A stretch of 64,000 bases of DNA from Bacteroidales bacterium (GTDB lineage: Bacteria; Bacteroidota; Bacteroidia; Bacteroidales; UBA932): assembly GCA_017554335.1 (NCBI GenBank), contig JAFZIO010000032.1:19127-83126 (forward strand), in the 5' to 3' direction. The notes beneath the pieces were generated by a model. It worked only from the letters and a program-made list of their open reading frames with translations. It was not told the DNA's origin and made no database searches. Of this stretch, positions 15,671 to 25,989 are shown one piece after another (position 1 is the first letter of the stretch; each line of letters begins with the position of its first letter). Position numbers and translations under genes: made by a program.

Positions 15671-17604
15671 TATTGCTCATCCGGCTGGTTGTTACCGTAG
15701 TCCGGACCGGGACCGTCCTGAGGGCCACCCTGCTGGCCGCCGAAGCCGCCGTTGCCGGGGTTGAATCCTGCACCGCCCTGAGGGCCCTGGGCGCCACCCT
15801 GGGCAGCCTTGGCCATATCTTCAGATGCGGCATGCCATGCAGCCTCGAGTTCGGAATTGTAACGCTCGATGGCGCTGAGGTCCTTGGCCTCGACAGCTTT
15901 CTTCAGCTCTGCGCATGCGCTCTCGATAGCGTTCTTCTTGTCGGCAGGAATCTTGTCGCCGTATTCCTTGAGGTTCTTCTCGGTCTGGAAGACCATTGCA
16001 TCGGCATTGTTGATCTTGTCGACGCGCTCCTTCTCTGCCTTGTCGGCCTCTTCGTTGGCCTTGGCTTCGTCGCGCATACGCTGGATTTCAGCGTCGCTCA
16101 GGCCGCTTGAGGCCTCGATACGTATGCTCTGCTCCTTGCCGGTGGCCTTATCCTTTGCGGACACGCTCAGGATGCCGTTGGCGTCGATGTCGAAGCTCAC
16201 CTCGATCTGAGGTATTCCGCGGGGTGCGGGTGCTATGCCGTCCAGATGGAATACGCCGATCTGCTTGTTGTCCTTGGCCATGGGGCGCTCGCCCTGGAGC
16301 ACGCGGATCTCAACGCTGGGCTGGTTGTCGGCCGCGGTGCTGAACACCTGGCTCTTCTTGGCAGGGATGGTGGTGTTGCTCTCGATGAGCTTGGTCATAA
16401 CTCCGCCGAGGGTCTCGATACCGAGGCTCAGAGGGGTAACGTCGAGCAGCAGCACGTCCTTCACGTCGCCGGTGAGAACACCGCCCTGGATAGCAGCGCC
16501 GATTGCCACGACCTCGTCGGGGTTGACGCTCTTGTTGGGCTCCTTGCCGAAGAACTCCTTCACCAGTTCCTGCACCTTGGGAATACGGGTAGAACCGCCT
16601 ACGAGCAGGACTTCGTCTATCTGGGATGCGGTAAGCTTTGCATCTTCCAGGGCCTTGCGGCAAGGCTCGATGCTGCGGCGGAAGAGGTCGTCGCAGAGGG
16701 CCTCGAACTTGGCACGGCTGAGGGTCTTCACGAGGTGCTTGGGCATACCGTCGACAGCGGTGATGTAAGGCAGGTTGATTTCTGCGCTCACTGCGTTGGA
16801 CAGCTCGATCTTAGCCTTCTCGGCAGCTTCCTTGAGACGCTGGAGGGCCATAGGGTCCTTCTTCAGGTCCATGCCTCCGTTCTCGGATGCGAATTCGCTT
16901 GCCAGCCAGTCGATGATGGCCTGGTCGAAGTCGTCGCCGCCGAGGTGGGTGTCACCGTTGGTGGAACGGACCTCGAATACGCCGTCGCCCAGTTCCAGGA
17001 TGGAGATATCGAAAGTACCGCCGCCAAGGTCATAGACAGCGACCTTCATGTTCTTGTTCTTCTTGTCCAGACCGTAGGCCAGTGCGGCTGCGGTAGGCTC
17101 GTTGATGATACGCTTCACATCCAGTCCGGCGATCTTACCGGCCTCCTTGGTGGCCTGACGCTGGCTGTCGGAGAAGTATGCAGGTACGGTGATAACCGCC
17201 TCGGTGACAGGCTGACGGAGGTAATCCTCAGCTGTCTTCTTCATCTTCTGAAGGATGATGGCGGATATCTCCTGAGGGCTGTAGAGGCGTCCGTTGATAT
17301 CCACACGGGGAGTGTTGTTGTCGCCACGGTTCACCTTATAAGGTACGCGTGCGACTTCCTTGCTCACCTGGTCGTAGGTCTCGCCCATGAAGCGCTTGAT
17401 GGAGAAAATGGTGTTGCCGGGGTTGGTAATAGCCTGACGCTTTGCAGGAGATCCAACCTTGCGCTCGCCATTGTCTGTGAATGCAACAACTGACGGCGTA
17501 GTACGAGCGCCCTCGTCGTTGATGATAACGGTAGGCTGGTTGCCTTCCATGACGGCTACGCACGAATTGGTGGTGCCGAGGTCAATTCCAATAATTTTTC
17601 CCAT
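15670..17604 (-). CDS. dnaK: Chaperone DnaK (Hsp70)
   Basis: The ATP-dependent Hsp70 chaperone, 644 residues. It starts with [20 protein letters not shown], has the second phosphate motif [16 protein letters not shown], the third [15 protein letters not shown], the linker-proximal [19 protein letters not shown], the substrate-binding domain, and a Gly/Gln/Pro-rich disordered tail ending near NQPDEQ. It is not adjacent to dnaJ or grpE here. The leader holds a small hairpin at 17642-17659. Confidence 0.97.
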   Translation of the reverse strand: MGKIIGIDLGTTNSCVAVMEGNQPTVIINDEGARTTPSVVAFTDNGERKVGSPAKRQAITNPGNTIFSIKRFMGETYDQVSKEVARVPYKVNRGDNNTPRVDINGRLYSPQEISAIILQKMKKTAEDYLRQPVTEAVITVPAYFSDSQRQATKEAGKIAGLDVKRIINEPTAAALAYGLDKKNKNMKVAVYDLGGGTFDISILELGDGVFEVRSTNGDTHLGGDDFDQAIIDWLASEFASENGGMDLKKDPMALQRLKEAAEKAKIELSNAVSAEINLPYITAVDGMPKHLVKTLSRAKFEALCDDLFRRSIEPCRKALEDAKLTASQIDEVLLVGGSTRIPKVQELVKEFFGKEPNKSVNPDEVVAIGAAIQGGVLTGDVKDVLLLDVTPLSLGIETLGGVMTKLIESNTTIPAKKSQVFSTAADNQPSVEIRVLQGERPMAKDNKQIGVFHLDGIAPAPRGIPQIEVSFDIDANGILSVSAKDKATGKEQSIRIEASSGLSDAEIQRMRDEAKANEEADKAEKERVDKINNADAMVFQTEKNLKEYGDKIPADKKNAIESACAELKKAVEAKDLSAIERYNSELEAAWHAASEDMAKAAQGGAQGPQGGAGFNPGNGGFGGQQGGPQDGPGPDYGNNQPDEQ

Positions 17605-17641
17605 ATCTATAATCTTTTATTTTGTTTTACTTCTGTCACTC

Positions 17642-17659
17642 CGGACCTCTTGCGGTCCG
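17642..17659 (-). promoter_or_regulatory. Small hairpin in the dnaK upstream region
   Basis: CGGACC and GGTCCG pair around a 6-base loop about 40 bases before the dnaK ATG. Its role is unknown. No CIRCE-type inverted repeat or exact TAnnTTTG box was seen for dnaK. Confidence 0.3.
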
Positions 17660-17720
17660 CATCTTCAATCATCAAATCTTTTGCCATCCCGCATTTGCTG
17701 ACAAATTGTCATATTTTGCA

Positions 17721-17728
17721 TATATTTG
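17721..17728 (+). promoter_or_regulatory. -7 box TATATTTG of the RluA-family gene
   Basis: An exact match ending 4 bases before the ATG at 17733, predicting a near-leaderless transcript. Confidence 0.6.
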
Positions 17729-17732
17729 CGTT

Positions 17733-18428
17733 ATGGTTTACAGAGAATTGACAGCGGAAGAATATGCCGGGCTTGCCTCGCGAATTCTGTACGAAGACAA
17801 TCACTTGCTGATAATCAACAAGTTGCCCGGAGAGATCACGCAGGGCGACAAAACCGGTGACGAGTGTCTGGCAGAAACCTATAAAGCGTTCATCGCTCAA
17901 CGCGACAACAAGCCGGGACAAGTGTTCCTGGGTATCCCCCACCGCCTGGACAGGCCCGTCAGCGGCATCTGCGTGCTGGCCAAGACCAGCAAGGCCCTCG
18001 GGCGTCTGGGCGTCATTTTCAAAGAAGGACGCGCGCACAAGACTTACTGGGCCCTGTGCTGCAACAAGCCCGAACCCGCAGAGGGACATCTGGAGGACTG
18101 GCTGATCAAGAACGAGCCGAAAAACAAATCCTATATTACGACGGAGCGCCCCGGCGCCAAACTGGCCAAACTGAACTACCGCTGGCTGAAAAGCACCGAA
18201 CGATACCATTTGATAGAAGTGGAACTGCTGACCGGCAGGCACCACCAGATACGCTGTCAGCTGGGAAACATAGGCTGCCCGATAAAAGGCGACCTGAAAT
18301 ACGGAGCGCCCCGTTCCAACCCCGACGGCAGCATATGCCTCCATGCGCACGAGATTCGTCTGGAGCACCCCGTCAAGCACGACGAGCTGCATGTAACAGC
18401 CCCGCCGCCCTCCAGCTGGCCGGTCTAG
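17733..18428 (+). CDS. RluA-family RNA pseudouridine synthase
   Basis: Isomerises uridine to pseudouridine in rRNA or tRNA. The 231-residue protein has the catalytic aspartate D73 in PHRLDRPVSGICVLAKT, the LLIINKLPGEITQ opening strand, and the late EVELLTGRHHQIRCQLGNIGCPI and ICLHAHEIRLEHPV motifs. It lacks an S4 domain. The ATG at 17733 is preferred over an upstream in-frame extension because it is adjacent to the promoter and starts the domain at its usual point. It overlaps the 3' end of the convergent AraC-type gene by 4 bases. The exact target nucleotide cannot be told. Confidence 0.92.
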   Translation: MVYRELTAEEYAGLASRILYEDNHLLIINKLPGEITQGDKTGDECLAETYKAFIAQRDNKPGQVFLGIPHRLDRPVSGICVLAKTSKALGRLGVIFKEGRAHKTYWALCCNKPEPAEGHLEDWLIKNEPKNKSYITTERPGAKLAKLNYRWLKSTERYHLIEVELLTGRHHQIRCQLGNIGCPIKGDLKYGAPRSNPDGSICLHAHEIRLEHPVKHDELHVTAPPPSSWPV

Positions 18429-19384
18429 TTTATCTTACTCAGGCTGCGCGCATACTCGCTGGGCGTAGTGTGCTCGTTGAGCTTGAAAGCCATGTTGAAT
18501 GATACGGTGGTGTGGAATCCGCTCATCAAGGCCACCTCACTCATTTTTAGGCCCGAGTCTTTGCGGATGAGTTCCATTGCATATTTAACCCTGTAGTAAT
18601 TTACCAGCTGGTTAAAATTACGTCCTGCATGGAAATTAATCGCTTTGGACAAGTACAGACGGTTGGTCCGCGTCATCCGGGACAAGTCATCCAGACCGAA
18701 ATCCTCCTGCAGATATGGCTTCTTTACTTCCATAATCTTGACTACGTCGTTGTACAGGATTGCAGAGCGGCTGTCGGAATCCACATACTGCACCGGCTGC
18801 TTGTAGCCTGAGCCCTTCAGTCCCTGGCGTATCATCTGCTCTTTCCTGCGACCAAGAAACAAGGTTCTGCGCGTACGTACGCGATAATACTGCATGCCGA
18901 AAAATACGGCAAGCATGGCGAGCAATGCCCATGACCCGGCAGGCCACCTGACCAGCACGCATAGCCAGACTCCCGTAAGCATAAAGAAGGACAGATGCAG
19001 CAGGCTCAGGTAATCCAGAACCCCGGCCCATACGGTAGATACCATGAACAACGGAGGAACATCAGCGAACCGGCAGTATCCCCTGTGAAAGGAGAAGCAA
19101 GACACCAGCATTGTACCGCCAAGTACAAAAGCCCATGACGGAGCTCCTGAGAGTTTAAAAGAAAAGCATACCAGAATCGACAGCAACACGGCGGCAGCAG
19201 ACGGATGAGCTGCTTCGTGAGGCGCAGGATAAAGAATCAGAAGCTGCAAAGCGCACCACAGATTCAGGCACAGTACAGCCGGAGACAATGCACCGGCCGA
19301 AAAGAAATCATACAATGACAACAGCGGCATAAGCAACAATGCACTCAGCCGTAAAAGTTTGTGGGATCTGATTTTTATTTTCAT
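18425..19384 (-). CDS. Membrane-anchored AraC-type transcription regulator
   Basis: A 319-residue protein with an unusual layout: about six hydrophobic helices over residues 10-170, then an AraC/XylS double helix-turn-helix domain (about 215-319). The latter shows DLSRMTRTNRLYLSKAINFHAGRNFNQLVNYYRVKYAMELI and VALMSGFHTTVSFNMAFKLNEHTTPSEYARSL. Membrane-embedded AraC regulators occur in Bacteroidota; here the sensing part would be the membrane segment. A perfect inverted repeat overlaps its -7 box, suggesting autoregulation. Its targets are unknown. Confidence 0.85.
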   Translation of the reverse strand: MKIKIRSHKLLRLSALLLMPLLSLYDFFSAGALSPAVLCLNLWCALQLLILYPAPHEAAHPSAAAVLLSILVCFSFKLSGAPSWAFVLGGTMLVSCFSFHRGYCRFADVPPLFMVSTVWAGVLDYLSLLHLSFFMLTGVWLCVLVRWPAGSWALLAMLAVFFGMQYYRVRTRRTLFLGRRKEQMIRQGLKGSGYKQPVQYVDSDSRSAILYNDVVKIMEVKKPYLQEDFGLDDLSRMTRTNRLYLSKAINFHAGRNFNQLVNYYRVKYAMELIRKDSGLKMSEVALMSGFHTTVSFNMAFKLNEHTTPSEYARSLSKIN

Positions 19385-19386
19385 AA

Positions 19387-19413
19387 CGGAGCCAAAAATA
19401 TAAATTGGCTCCG
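19387..19413 (-). promoter_or_regulatory. Inverted repeat over the AraC-type gene promoter
   Basis: CGGAGCCAA and TTGGCTCCG form a perfect 9-bp inverted repeat with a 9-base AT-rich centre. On the minus strand a TATTTTTG -7 box (19400-19393) runs through the centre and one arm and ends 8 bases from the ATG. This geometry fits a repressor-type operator, or a hairpin at the extreme 5' end of the mRNA. Confidence 0.5.
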
Positions 19414-19450
19414 AGATTCAGGGGGTCAGAAAAGAGGTATTTTTGAGGGT

Positions 19451-20416
19451 TTACGATTCTTTCGAAACTTTCTCTTTTGGTCCCTTGATTTTCTCTTTAA
19501 TCTGGTCGAAGCCTTTGCCGTAAACTCCTGTTACAGAAGATACTGAAAGGAATGCATTGGAGTCTACCGTCTTCACCATACGGAGCAGCATGCTCAGGTC
19601 CGATTTACGGGTAAGCACCATGAGGACCTCGGTACTGTGCTTGGTGTACCAGCCCTTTCCGTCCAGTACGGTCACACCACGGTGAAGATCCTGGGTAATA
19701 CGGTCGGCAATTTCTGCATATTTCTGGGAGAGGATGAACACCTGCACAGACTGGCGCGAACCGGAAAGGTAAAGGTCAAGAACGGTGCTGTTCACCATCA
19801 CCAGTATGAAACCGTATACAACAGTAGTCACTTTCTCAGTCCAGGGCAGCAGCTCCCCTTCCGGAGAGTAGGAAGGAACCAGCATGGAAGAAAGGATGAT
19901 GACAACATCCATCCAGAGTATCATACGTCCCGGGGATACATTCCTGTACTTGTTGACAATAAGCGCAATAATGTCGGTTCCTCCGGTACTTCCGCCCTGT
20001 GACATGGTCATGCCTATACCTACTCCCACAAGGATACCGCCCATGATGGTACTCATAAGCTTACCGTTGTCTATGGCGAGCGCCTGGGTTATCTCCGCAG
20101 GAATCGCACCCTGGAGGGCATTGAGGCCCACGGATGCCAGGATTACAGCATACACGGTCTTGCCGCCGAATCCCTTGCCAAGGATGAACATGGCAATGAC
20201 CAGCAATACTGCATTAACCACGAAGTAGGTAGAACCTATCTTGATGAAACCCTTCGTGGCATACTGAACGATTGCAGCAGCACCGGACACTCCCCCGCCG
20301 ACCAGGTTGTTGGGAATGAGGAACAAGTTCCAGCCCGTCACATAGAGCAGGATGCCCAGGGTGATAAGGGCGTATTCCTTTACAAAAACAAATGCGGATT
20401 TCTTACTGAGCGGCAT
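19451..20416 (-). CDS. YitT family membrane protein (second of a tandem pair)
   Basis: A 321-residue YitT-family protein with five or six transmembrane helices (residues about 10-205), the motif [25 protein letters not shown], and a C-terminal DUF2179 domain (VFILSQKYAEIADRITQDLHRGVTVLDGKG onward) that is thought to bind a small ligand. The function of the family is not established. The start MPLSKK is chosen because it gives normal length; it overlaps the upstream paralogue by 14 bases. It is the last gene of the SPOR - M28-like - leuS - yitT - yitT unit. Confidence 0.87.
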   Translation of the reverse strand: MPLSKKSAFVFVKEYALITLGILLYVTGWNLFLIPNNLVGGGVSGAAAIVQYATKGFIKIGSTYFVVNAVLLVIAMFILGKGFGGKTVYAVILASVGLNALQGAIPAEITQALAIDNGKLMSTIMGGILVGVGIGMTMSQGGSTGGTDIIALIVNKYRNVSPGRMILWMDVVIILSSMLVPSYSPEGELLPWTEKVTTVVYGFILVMVNSTVLDLYLSGSRQSVQVFILSQKYAEIADRITQDLHRGVTVLDGKGWYTKHSTEVLMVLTRKSDLSMLLRMVKTVDSNAFLSVSSVTGVYGKGFDQIKEKIKGPKEKVSKES

Positions 20417-21326
20417 CTTTCTTCTTGTTTTTAACGATTCCGGCCTTGATTTCGTCAAAGCCTTCCCCATATACGTTATTGGTAGGCGACACGGACATGA
20501 ACGCCTTAGGATCTATCTCCTTGATCATCTTGGACAGCTGAGGGAGCTCTTTCTGATTGATGAGGATAAGCAGCACATCCTTATCCTGCTTGGTATACCA
20601 CCCCTGGGCCTTCAGCACCGTGACGCCGCGGGACATGACGTCCGTAATATAATCGGCAATCTCCTTATGCTTGCGTGAGAACACCAGCAGCTGGTAGGAA
20701 GACTTCTTTCCCCCGACCACAAGGTCTATCATGAGCGAGAAGGTTACAACCTCAACAATACCGTAGCAGGCGTCCGAGAAAGTTTTATCAGGAAGGAAAA
20801 GCAGCAGGGAGATAATAGCAAGGTCGGACACAAGGAATGCCGTACTGAGAGAAATAGGCCAGTACTTGTTGATCATAAGGGCTATGATGTCCGTACCGCC
20901 GGTACTTCCGCCGAAACGTATCACCAGCCCGATGCCAACGGCCTCTGCAGCACCTGCCAGGATAGGTATCAGGATAGTTTCCTGGATATAGAAGAACCGG
21001 CCCTCAAGGCTGTGCAGGAAGACAGCGTCGGAAATCAATTCCATGGCAACCGTAGACATCAGGATGCAGTAGATGGTCTTGAAGCCGAAGCCGATTCCCA
21101 TAGCCCAGACAGCGATTATAATCAGGATGGCATTGATGACCACATATGAATACTGGGCCTGGATGAGGCCTCCGGTAGCATACTGGACAACCGTGCAGAG
21201 ACCCATCATACCGCCTGCGGACATGCCGTTCGGAATCATGAGGCCCTCCCACGCAAAAGCGAATATGAAGCACGCGAGCGTGAGGGCAAGATACTCCCAG
21301 ATAGTCCTTAATACTTTCTTGTTCAT
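20403..21326 (-). CDS. YitT family membrane protein (first of a tandem pair)
   Basis: A 307-residue paralogue of the next gene, with the same layout: membrane helices (about 10-195), the [20 protein letters not shown] motif, and a C-terminal DUF2179 domain containing [30 protein letters not shown]. Tandem YitT genes probably arose by duplication. The ATG overlaps the leuS stop (ATGA), so it is translationally coupled to leucyl-tRNA synthetase; whether that is functional or only positional is unknown. Confidence 0.87.
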   Translation of the reverse strand: MNKKVLRTIWEYLALTLACFIFAFAWEGLMIPNGMSAGGMMGLCTVVQYATGGLIQAQYSYVVINAILIIIAVWAMGIGFGFKTIYCILMSTVAMELISDAVFLHSLEGRFFYIQETILIPILAGAAEAVGIGLVIRFGGSTGGTDIIALMINKYWPISLSTAFLVSDLAIISLLLFLPDKTFSDACYGIVEVVTFSLMIDLVVGGKKSSYQLLVFSRKHKEIADYITDVMSRGVTVLKAQGWYTKQDKDVLLILINQKELPQLSKMIKEIDPKAFMSVSPTNNVYGEGFDEIKAGIVKNKKKDAAQ

Positions 21327-24052
21327 TTCACTACTATATTCACAATTCGTCCGGGAACTACTATAACCTTAACTATCTGCTGCTCACCAACATATTTAGC
21401 TGTAGAATCATTCGCGCGTACGGCGGCCTCAACCTCGGCGGGAGAAGCGCTGCGGGGCAGGTCTACCGTGAAGCGCATCTTGCCGTTGAACTGTACCGGA
21501 TAGGTCACATTGTCCTCGGCTGCGAGTGCGGGAATGAATTCGGGGAAGCTGGCGTATGCGACCGAACCGTCATGGCCCAGGCGCTCCCAAAGCTCTTCGG
21601 TAATATGCGGAGCAAAGGGACACAGCAGAACCACGAGCGGCTCAAGTATCTCCCTCTTGCTGCACTTCAGTGCCGTCAGGTCATTTACTGCAATCATGAA
21701 AGCACTGATGGTAGTATTGTAGGAGAAGTTCTCGATATCCTCCTGCTCCTTCCCTATCAGCTTATGCAGCACTTTGAGTTCCTCCGGTGTGGCCTTTTCG
21801 TCAGACACCAGCCACTCGCTCTTGTTGTAGAACAGGCGCCAGAACTTCTTCAGGAAGCGGTTAACTCCGTCTATTCCCTTCGTGTCCCAGGGCTTGCTCT
21901 GCTCCACCGGACCGAGGAACATTTCGTAAAGCCTGAGTGTATCGGCTCCGTAGGTATCGCAGACCAGATCCGGATTGACCACGTTGTACATGGACTTGCT
22001 CATCTTTTCTATGGCCCAGCCGCAGCGGTATTCCCCGTCTTCAAGTATGAACTCGGCGTCGGCGAATTCGGGCCTCCAGGCACGGAAGGCGTCCAGATCC
22101 AGTTTGTCATTGTAGACTATGTTCACGTCCACATGAATCTCCGTTGTATCATAGTCTTTGCGAAGGCCTTCGGAAACGAATGTGTTTGTTCCGACTATAC
22201 GGTATACGAAGTTGGAGCGGCCCTGAATCATACCCTGGTTCACCAGCTTGCGGAACGGCTCGTCCTCGCAGACATATCCCAGGTCGTACAGGAACTTGTT
22301 CCAGAAACGGGAGTAAATAAGGTGACCGGTAGCATGCTCGGTTCCACCCACATACAAGTCGACGGAGCGCCAATAGTCATCTGCCTCGCGGGAAACCAGG
22401 GCGGCGTCGTTGTGAGGATCCATGTAGCGCAGGTAGTAGGCGCTGGAGCCGGCGAAACCGGGCATAGTGGACGTCTCCAGAGGGTATCCCTTGTATGTCC
22501 AGTCCTTGGCCCGTGCGAGCGGGGCCTCTCCCGTAGGCTTGTATGAGCTGATCTCCGGGAGCGTGAGAGGCAGGTCCTCTTCGGCTACCGGGCAAGGAAT
22601 GCCGTCCTTGTAGTATATGGGGAACGGCTCGCCCCAGTAGCGCTGGCGGGAGAAAATGGCGTCGCGCAGACGGTAGTTGGTCTTGCGTCTGCCGAGTCCC
22701 TTCTCCTCAACGTAATCCTTGGCCGCCTCTATTGCCTGCTTGACCTCCATTCCGTTGAGGAAGCCGGAGTTGCACATCCTGCCTTCCTTGGCGTCGAAGG
22801 ACTCCTCGCTCACGTCGCAGCCCTCGATGATGGGCACTATGGGCAGGTCGAACTTGCGGGCGAAGGCATAGTCGCGGCTGTCGTGGGCAGGCACCGCCAT
22901 GATGGCGCCGGTGCCGTATCCGGCCAGCACGTACTCGGAAATCCAGATGGGAATCTGTTCGCCGGTAAGCGGATTGATGCCGTAGGAACCGGCAAAAACG
23001 CCCGTTACGCTCTTGGTCTCGGCGATACGCTCGCGTTCGGTCTTCTTCTTGACCTCCTTTATATATTCGGCAACCGCTTCCTTGCGGTCGGCGGCAGTCA
23101 GTTCGTCCACCAGCTCGCTCTCGGGCGCAAGCACCATGAAGGTGACGCCGAAGATGGTGTCGACACGGGTCGTAAAGATGGTGACGGGCTTGCGGCGGCC
23201 GTCGCAAATGGTCTCGAAGACCACTTCAGTGCCGTCTGAGCGGCCTATCCAGTTACGCTGCATCTCCTTGAGCGAGTCGCTCCAGTCCAGGCGGTCCAGC
23301 GACTCCAGCAGGCGCTCCGCATAAGCGGACACCCGAAGCTGCCACTGGGTCATCTTCTTCTGCTCGACGGGGAAGCCGCCGCGCACGGAGAGGCCGTCCT
23401 TGACCTCATCGTTCGCCAGAACGGTTCCCAGGCCCTCGCACCAGTTGACGGAGGTTTCTCCCTGATAGGCAATACGATAGCGCATCAGAATGTCGGACTT
23501 CTCCTTCTCCGACGCCGCTGCCCACAGCTCCGGAGTCACATCCTCGTACCCCTCTTTTTCGATACGGGCAACGAGCTCCGAAATCGGGCGCGCCTTGCCG
23601 GCGGCAGGGTCGTACCAGCTGTCGAACATCTTCAGGAAGGCCCACTGCGTCCACTTGTAGTATGCGGGATCGCAGGTCCGGAGTTCCCTGTCCCAATCGT
23701 AGGAGAAGCCTATACGGTCCAGCTGCCCACGGTAGCGGGCGATGTTTTCGGAGGTAGTCTTCTCCGGATGCTGCCCCGTCTGGATGGCATACTGCTCAGC
23801 CGGCAGGCCGAAGGCGTCGTAGCCCATGGGATGCAGCACGTTGAAGCCCTTCAGCCTCTTGTAGCGGGAATAAATGTCACTGGCGATATAGCCGAGAGGA
23901 TGCCCCACGTGAAGGCCTGCCCCGGAAGGATAAGGGAACATGTCCAACACATAGTATTTGGGCCTGGAAGCATCTTCCACTGCCTTGAATGTCTTGTGCT
24001 CAGCCCAATAGGCCTGCCATTTGCTCTCGATCGCTTTGAAATCGTACTCCAT
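21323..24052 (-). CDS. leuS: Leucyl-tRNA synthetase
   Basis: Class Ia synthetase charging tRNA-Leu, 909 residues. Visible are the HIGH-type motif in [16 protein letters not shown] (about residues 39-54), the CP1 editing domain with the [18 protein letters not shown] segment, the KMSKS loop in [14 protein letters not shown], and the anticodon-binding domain with a C-terminal extension. All catalytic motifs are intact. No T-box or leucine leader is present; the gene lies inside an operon 1 base after the M28-like gene. Confidence 0.97.
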   Translation of the reverse strand: MEYDFKAIESKWQAYWAEHKTFKAVEDASRPKYYVLDMFPYPSGAGLHVGHPLGYIASDIYSRYKRLKGFNVLHPMGYDAFGLPAEQYAIQTGQHPEKTTSENIARYRGQLDRIGFSYDWDRELRTCDPAYYKWTQWAFLKMFDSWYDPAAGKARPISELVARIEKEGYEDVTPELWAAASEKEKSDILMRYRIAYQGETSVNWCEGLGTVLANDEVKDGLSVRGGFPVEQKKMTQWQLRVSAYAERLLESLDRLDWSDSLKEMQRNWIGRSDGTEVVFETICDGRRKPVTIFTTRVDTIFGVTFMVLAPESELVDELTAADRKEAVAEYIKEVKKKTERERIAETKSVTGVFAGSYGINPLTGEQIPIWISEYVLAGYGTGAIMAVPAHDSRDYAFARKFDLPIVPIIEGCDVSEESFDAKEGRMCNSGFLNGMEVKQAIEAAKDYVEEKGLGRRKTNYRLRDAIFSRQRYWGEPFPIYYKDGIPCPVAEEDLPLTLPEISSYKPTGEAPLARAKDWTYKGYPLETSTMPGFAGSSAYYLRYMDPHNDAALVSREADDYWRSVDLYVGGTEHATGHLIYSRFWNKFLYDLGYVCEDEPFRKLVNQGMIQGRSNFVYRIVGTNTFVSEGLRKDYDTTEIHVDVNIVYNDKLDLDAFRAWRPEFADAEFILEDGEYRCGWAIEKMSKSMYNVVNPDLVCDTYGADTLRLYEMFLGPVEQSKPWDTKGIDGVNRFLKKFWRLFYNKSEWLVSDEKATPEELKVLHKLIGKEQEDIENFSYNTTISAFMIAVNDLTALKCSKREILEPLVVLLCPFAPHITEELWERLGHDGSVAYASFPEFIPALAAEDNVTYPVQFNGKMRFTVDLPRSASPAEVEAAVRANDSTAKYVGEQQIVKVIVVPGRIVNIVVK

Positions 24053-24053
24053 A

Positions 24054-25379
24054 TTATTTCTTCTTTTCCAGACGGAATTCCACGTTAAGGGAAATCTCCG
24101 ATTTAACTTTCTTGCCTCTTACGCGCCCGGGCTTCCAGTCCGGGGACGCCTTGATAACCCTGAGGGCCTCTTCTTCCAGCAACGGATGGCTGCTCTTTAC
24201 GGCACGCACATTGGTCACATGGCCCTTTTCGTCAATTATAAAGTCTACCAGCACGCGGCCCTGTATGCCCTGGCGGACCGCTTCCTGAGGATACTTCAGA
24301 TACACATATACCCACTTCTTCAAGAATACGGTGGGATCGCTGCTGCCCAGGAATGTGGGCTTGACATCGCAGTCGTAATATGCAATAACATCCGAACTAC
24401 CCTCCAGGTACAGCTCGCGGGCAGCCTCCGACGGGTCGAATTCGGGTTTGGGGCCGCCGGCCATGGCCACTATGAAATTGTACAGGTACTCCACTTCCCT
24501 CTCCATCCAGTCGTACTGAAGGATAGACGGAGTATCCTTCTCGCTGTTGTATTCCGGATACATTCCGGTGGTGAACATAACCGATGGGATCTTGGCATCA
24601 TAGAAGATGCGGTGGTCCGAAGGGCACGGCTCGGCCGGCACCAGTTTGGGCTGAACGGGCTGCAATGTATTGGACAAAGCCGTGACAACACGGTTCATGT
24701 CTGCATTCGATGCGGTATAGGCATAAAAACCGGCAGAACCCGTTCCGAGCATGTTCAATTCCACCATGGCGTCTATCTTGTTTGCTGCCGGGAACGAACG
24801 GTGCAGGAAATACCAGGAACCTGCGCCATCCTTCAGAGATGCTCCAGGGGCCAGCAGAATTACGGAACGTTTAAGCAGCACCTGGTTGGTTTTGAGGCGG
24901 TCTGCCAACTGGAGCAGCATTGCCAGTCCTGATGCATTGCCATTGGCTCCGCAATAAACCTTGCTAACTTTCTCCCCGTTGACATTGACTACTGCAGTAC
25001 CCAGGTTATCCAGCCTGGCGCAAACGACTATATAGTTCTCTTTCAGCTTATTATCATATCCGGGGATGAAAGCGGCCACGTTCCTGGAGCGAAGGGTGTC
25101 ACCATTCTCCTGCTGAAGGCCGAAAACATCTCCGTCGTTGCCATACAGCAGATCCACCCCAAGCCCTTCAAGACGGGAAGACATGTAGCGGGCGGCCTCA
25201 AGCTCCCCTTCCGAACCGGCGGCACGCCCCTCCATGGCCATAGACGCCAGATACGAGGCATCTTCCTTCATGGTCCGTACCATCTCGCTTTCCGAGAGGT
25301 CCATATAGGAGGGCGTCTTGTATTGCGCGGCGGCACACAAGGGCAGCAGAATGGCAAGCAGAAGCGGCAGTCGTCTCAT
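24054..25379 (-). CDS. M28-peptidase-like protein with TonB C-terminal domain, metal site lost
   Basis: A 441-residue exported protein (signal peptide to about residue 19). Residues about 35-310 resemble the M28 aminopeptidase fold, and 335-441 form a TonB C-terminal domain ([26 protein letters not shown]). The positions that bind zinc in M28 enzymes look replaced: ARLDN (121-125) where A-H-x-D-H is usual, GANGNASG (144-151) for [16 protein letters not shown] for the Glu-Glu motif, ELNMLG for the Asp ligand, and EYNSEKDT where a His is expected. It is therefore probably non-catalytic. It sits 3 bases after the SPOR gene. Confidence 0.8.
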   Translation of the reverse strand: MRRLPLLLAILLPLCAAAQYKTPSYMDLSESEMVRTMKEDASYLASMAMEGRAAGSEGELEAARYMSSRLEGLGVDLLYGNDGDVFGLQQENGDTLRSRNVAAFIPGYDNKLKENYIVVCARLDNLGTAVVNVNGEKVSKVYCGANGNASGLAMLLQLADRLKTNQVLLKRSVILLAPGASLKDGAGSWYFLHRSFPAANKIDAMVELNMLGTGSAGFYAYTASNADMNRVVTALSNTLQPVQPKLVPAEPCPSDHRIFYDAKIPSVMFTTGMYPEYNSEKDTPSILQYDWMEREVEYLYNFIVAMAGGPKPEFDPSEAARELYLEGSSDVIAYYDCDVKPTFLGSSDPTVFLKKWVYVYLKYPQEAVRQGIQGRVLVDFIIDEKGHVTNVRAVKSSHPLLEEEALRVIKASPDWKPGRVRGKKVKSEISLNVEFRLEKKK

Positions 25380-25382
25380 ATC

Positions 25383-25907
25383 TCACTCATTTACAAGTAC
25401 CCAGGTATTCTTGGATGCGAACGGCAGCTGCATCACTTTACGATAGGCCTCCAATGCATCGTATATACAGTCACAAGGAGCCACGAATACGGCAGTCAGA
25501 CTGTTGCTGTAACGGAAAGCCACAGACTCGAAACCTGCGGCCGAATAACGCAGCGCCAGACGCTCGGCGTTTTCCGGCTTGGAGAAGGCGCCCGCTACAA
25601 CATAGTAGCGGTGCTCCAGATTCTTCCTGGGAGCCTTTGACAATGCCGTAGCATTGCGGAGCAAGCCGCTGCGGGAAAGAGTATCCAGCGCATAGAGGGA
25701 ATCCGCAGCGGCCTTTTCAGCGCGTGCCGCAGAATCCAGCCTTGCCTTTTCCAGGGAGTCCCTGCGAGCCTCCATCATCTCAATGCGTTCCCGCTTCTGC
25801 TGCAGTTCGGCAGAGCCCGGACGGCCCGCGATGCCGCGGAAGAAATCGCAGGAAGAAACCGATGCCGTCAAAGCGGCCAGGATGATGATAACAGAGACTT
25901 TGTTCAT
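25383..25907 (-). CDS. SPOR-domain lipoprotein
   Basis: A 174-residue envelope lipoprotein: signal peptide with lipobox ASVSSC (Cys about 20), a charged coiled-coil-like stretch (about 35-80, QQKRERIEMMEARRDSLEKA), and a C-terminal SPOR-like domain (about 100-174) beginning RYYVVAGAFSKPENAERLALRY. SPOR domains bind denuded glycan strands at division sites. It is the first gene of the unit that continues into the M28-like gene and leuS. Its -7 box lies 6 bases upstream of the ATG. Confidence 0.87.
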   Translation of the reverse strand: MNKVSVIIILAALTASVSSCDFFRGIAGRPGSAELQQKRERIEMMEARRDSLEKARLDSAARAEKAAADSLYALDTLSRSGLLRNATALSKAPRKNLEHRYYVVAGAFSKPENAERLALRYSAAGFESVAFRYSNSLTAVFVAPCDCIYDALEAYRKVMQLPFASKNTWVLVNE

Positions 25908-25913
25908 AACCTA

Positions 25914-25921
25914 CAAAGGTA
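25914..25921 (-). promoter_or_regulatory. -7 box TACCTTTG of the SPOR-leuS unit
   Basis: An exact TAnnTTTG match with 6 bases between box and ATG; near-leaderless transcript predicted. Confidence 0.6.
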
Positions 25922-25936
25922 AATAAATTCTTATAT

Positions 25937-25972
25937 AAAGAAAAGAGTCAACCGTTTCCGATTGACTCCCTT
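25937..25972 (-). terminator. Terminator after the gyrA-TPR unit
   Basis: GAGTCAA and TTGACTC arms with an inner C-G extension form a hairpin followed on the minus strand by TTTTCTTTAT, 18 bases past the TPR gene stop. Confidence 0.8.
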
Positions 25973-25989
25973 CTAAAGATAAGCTTATA

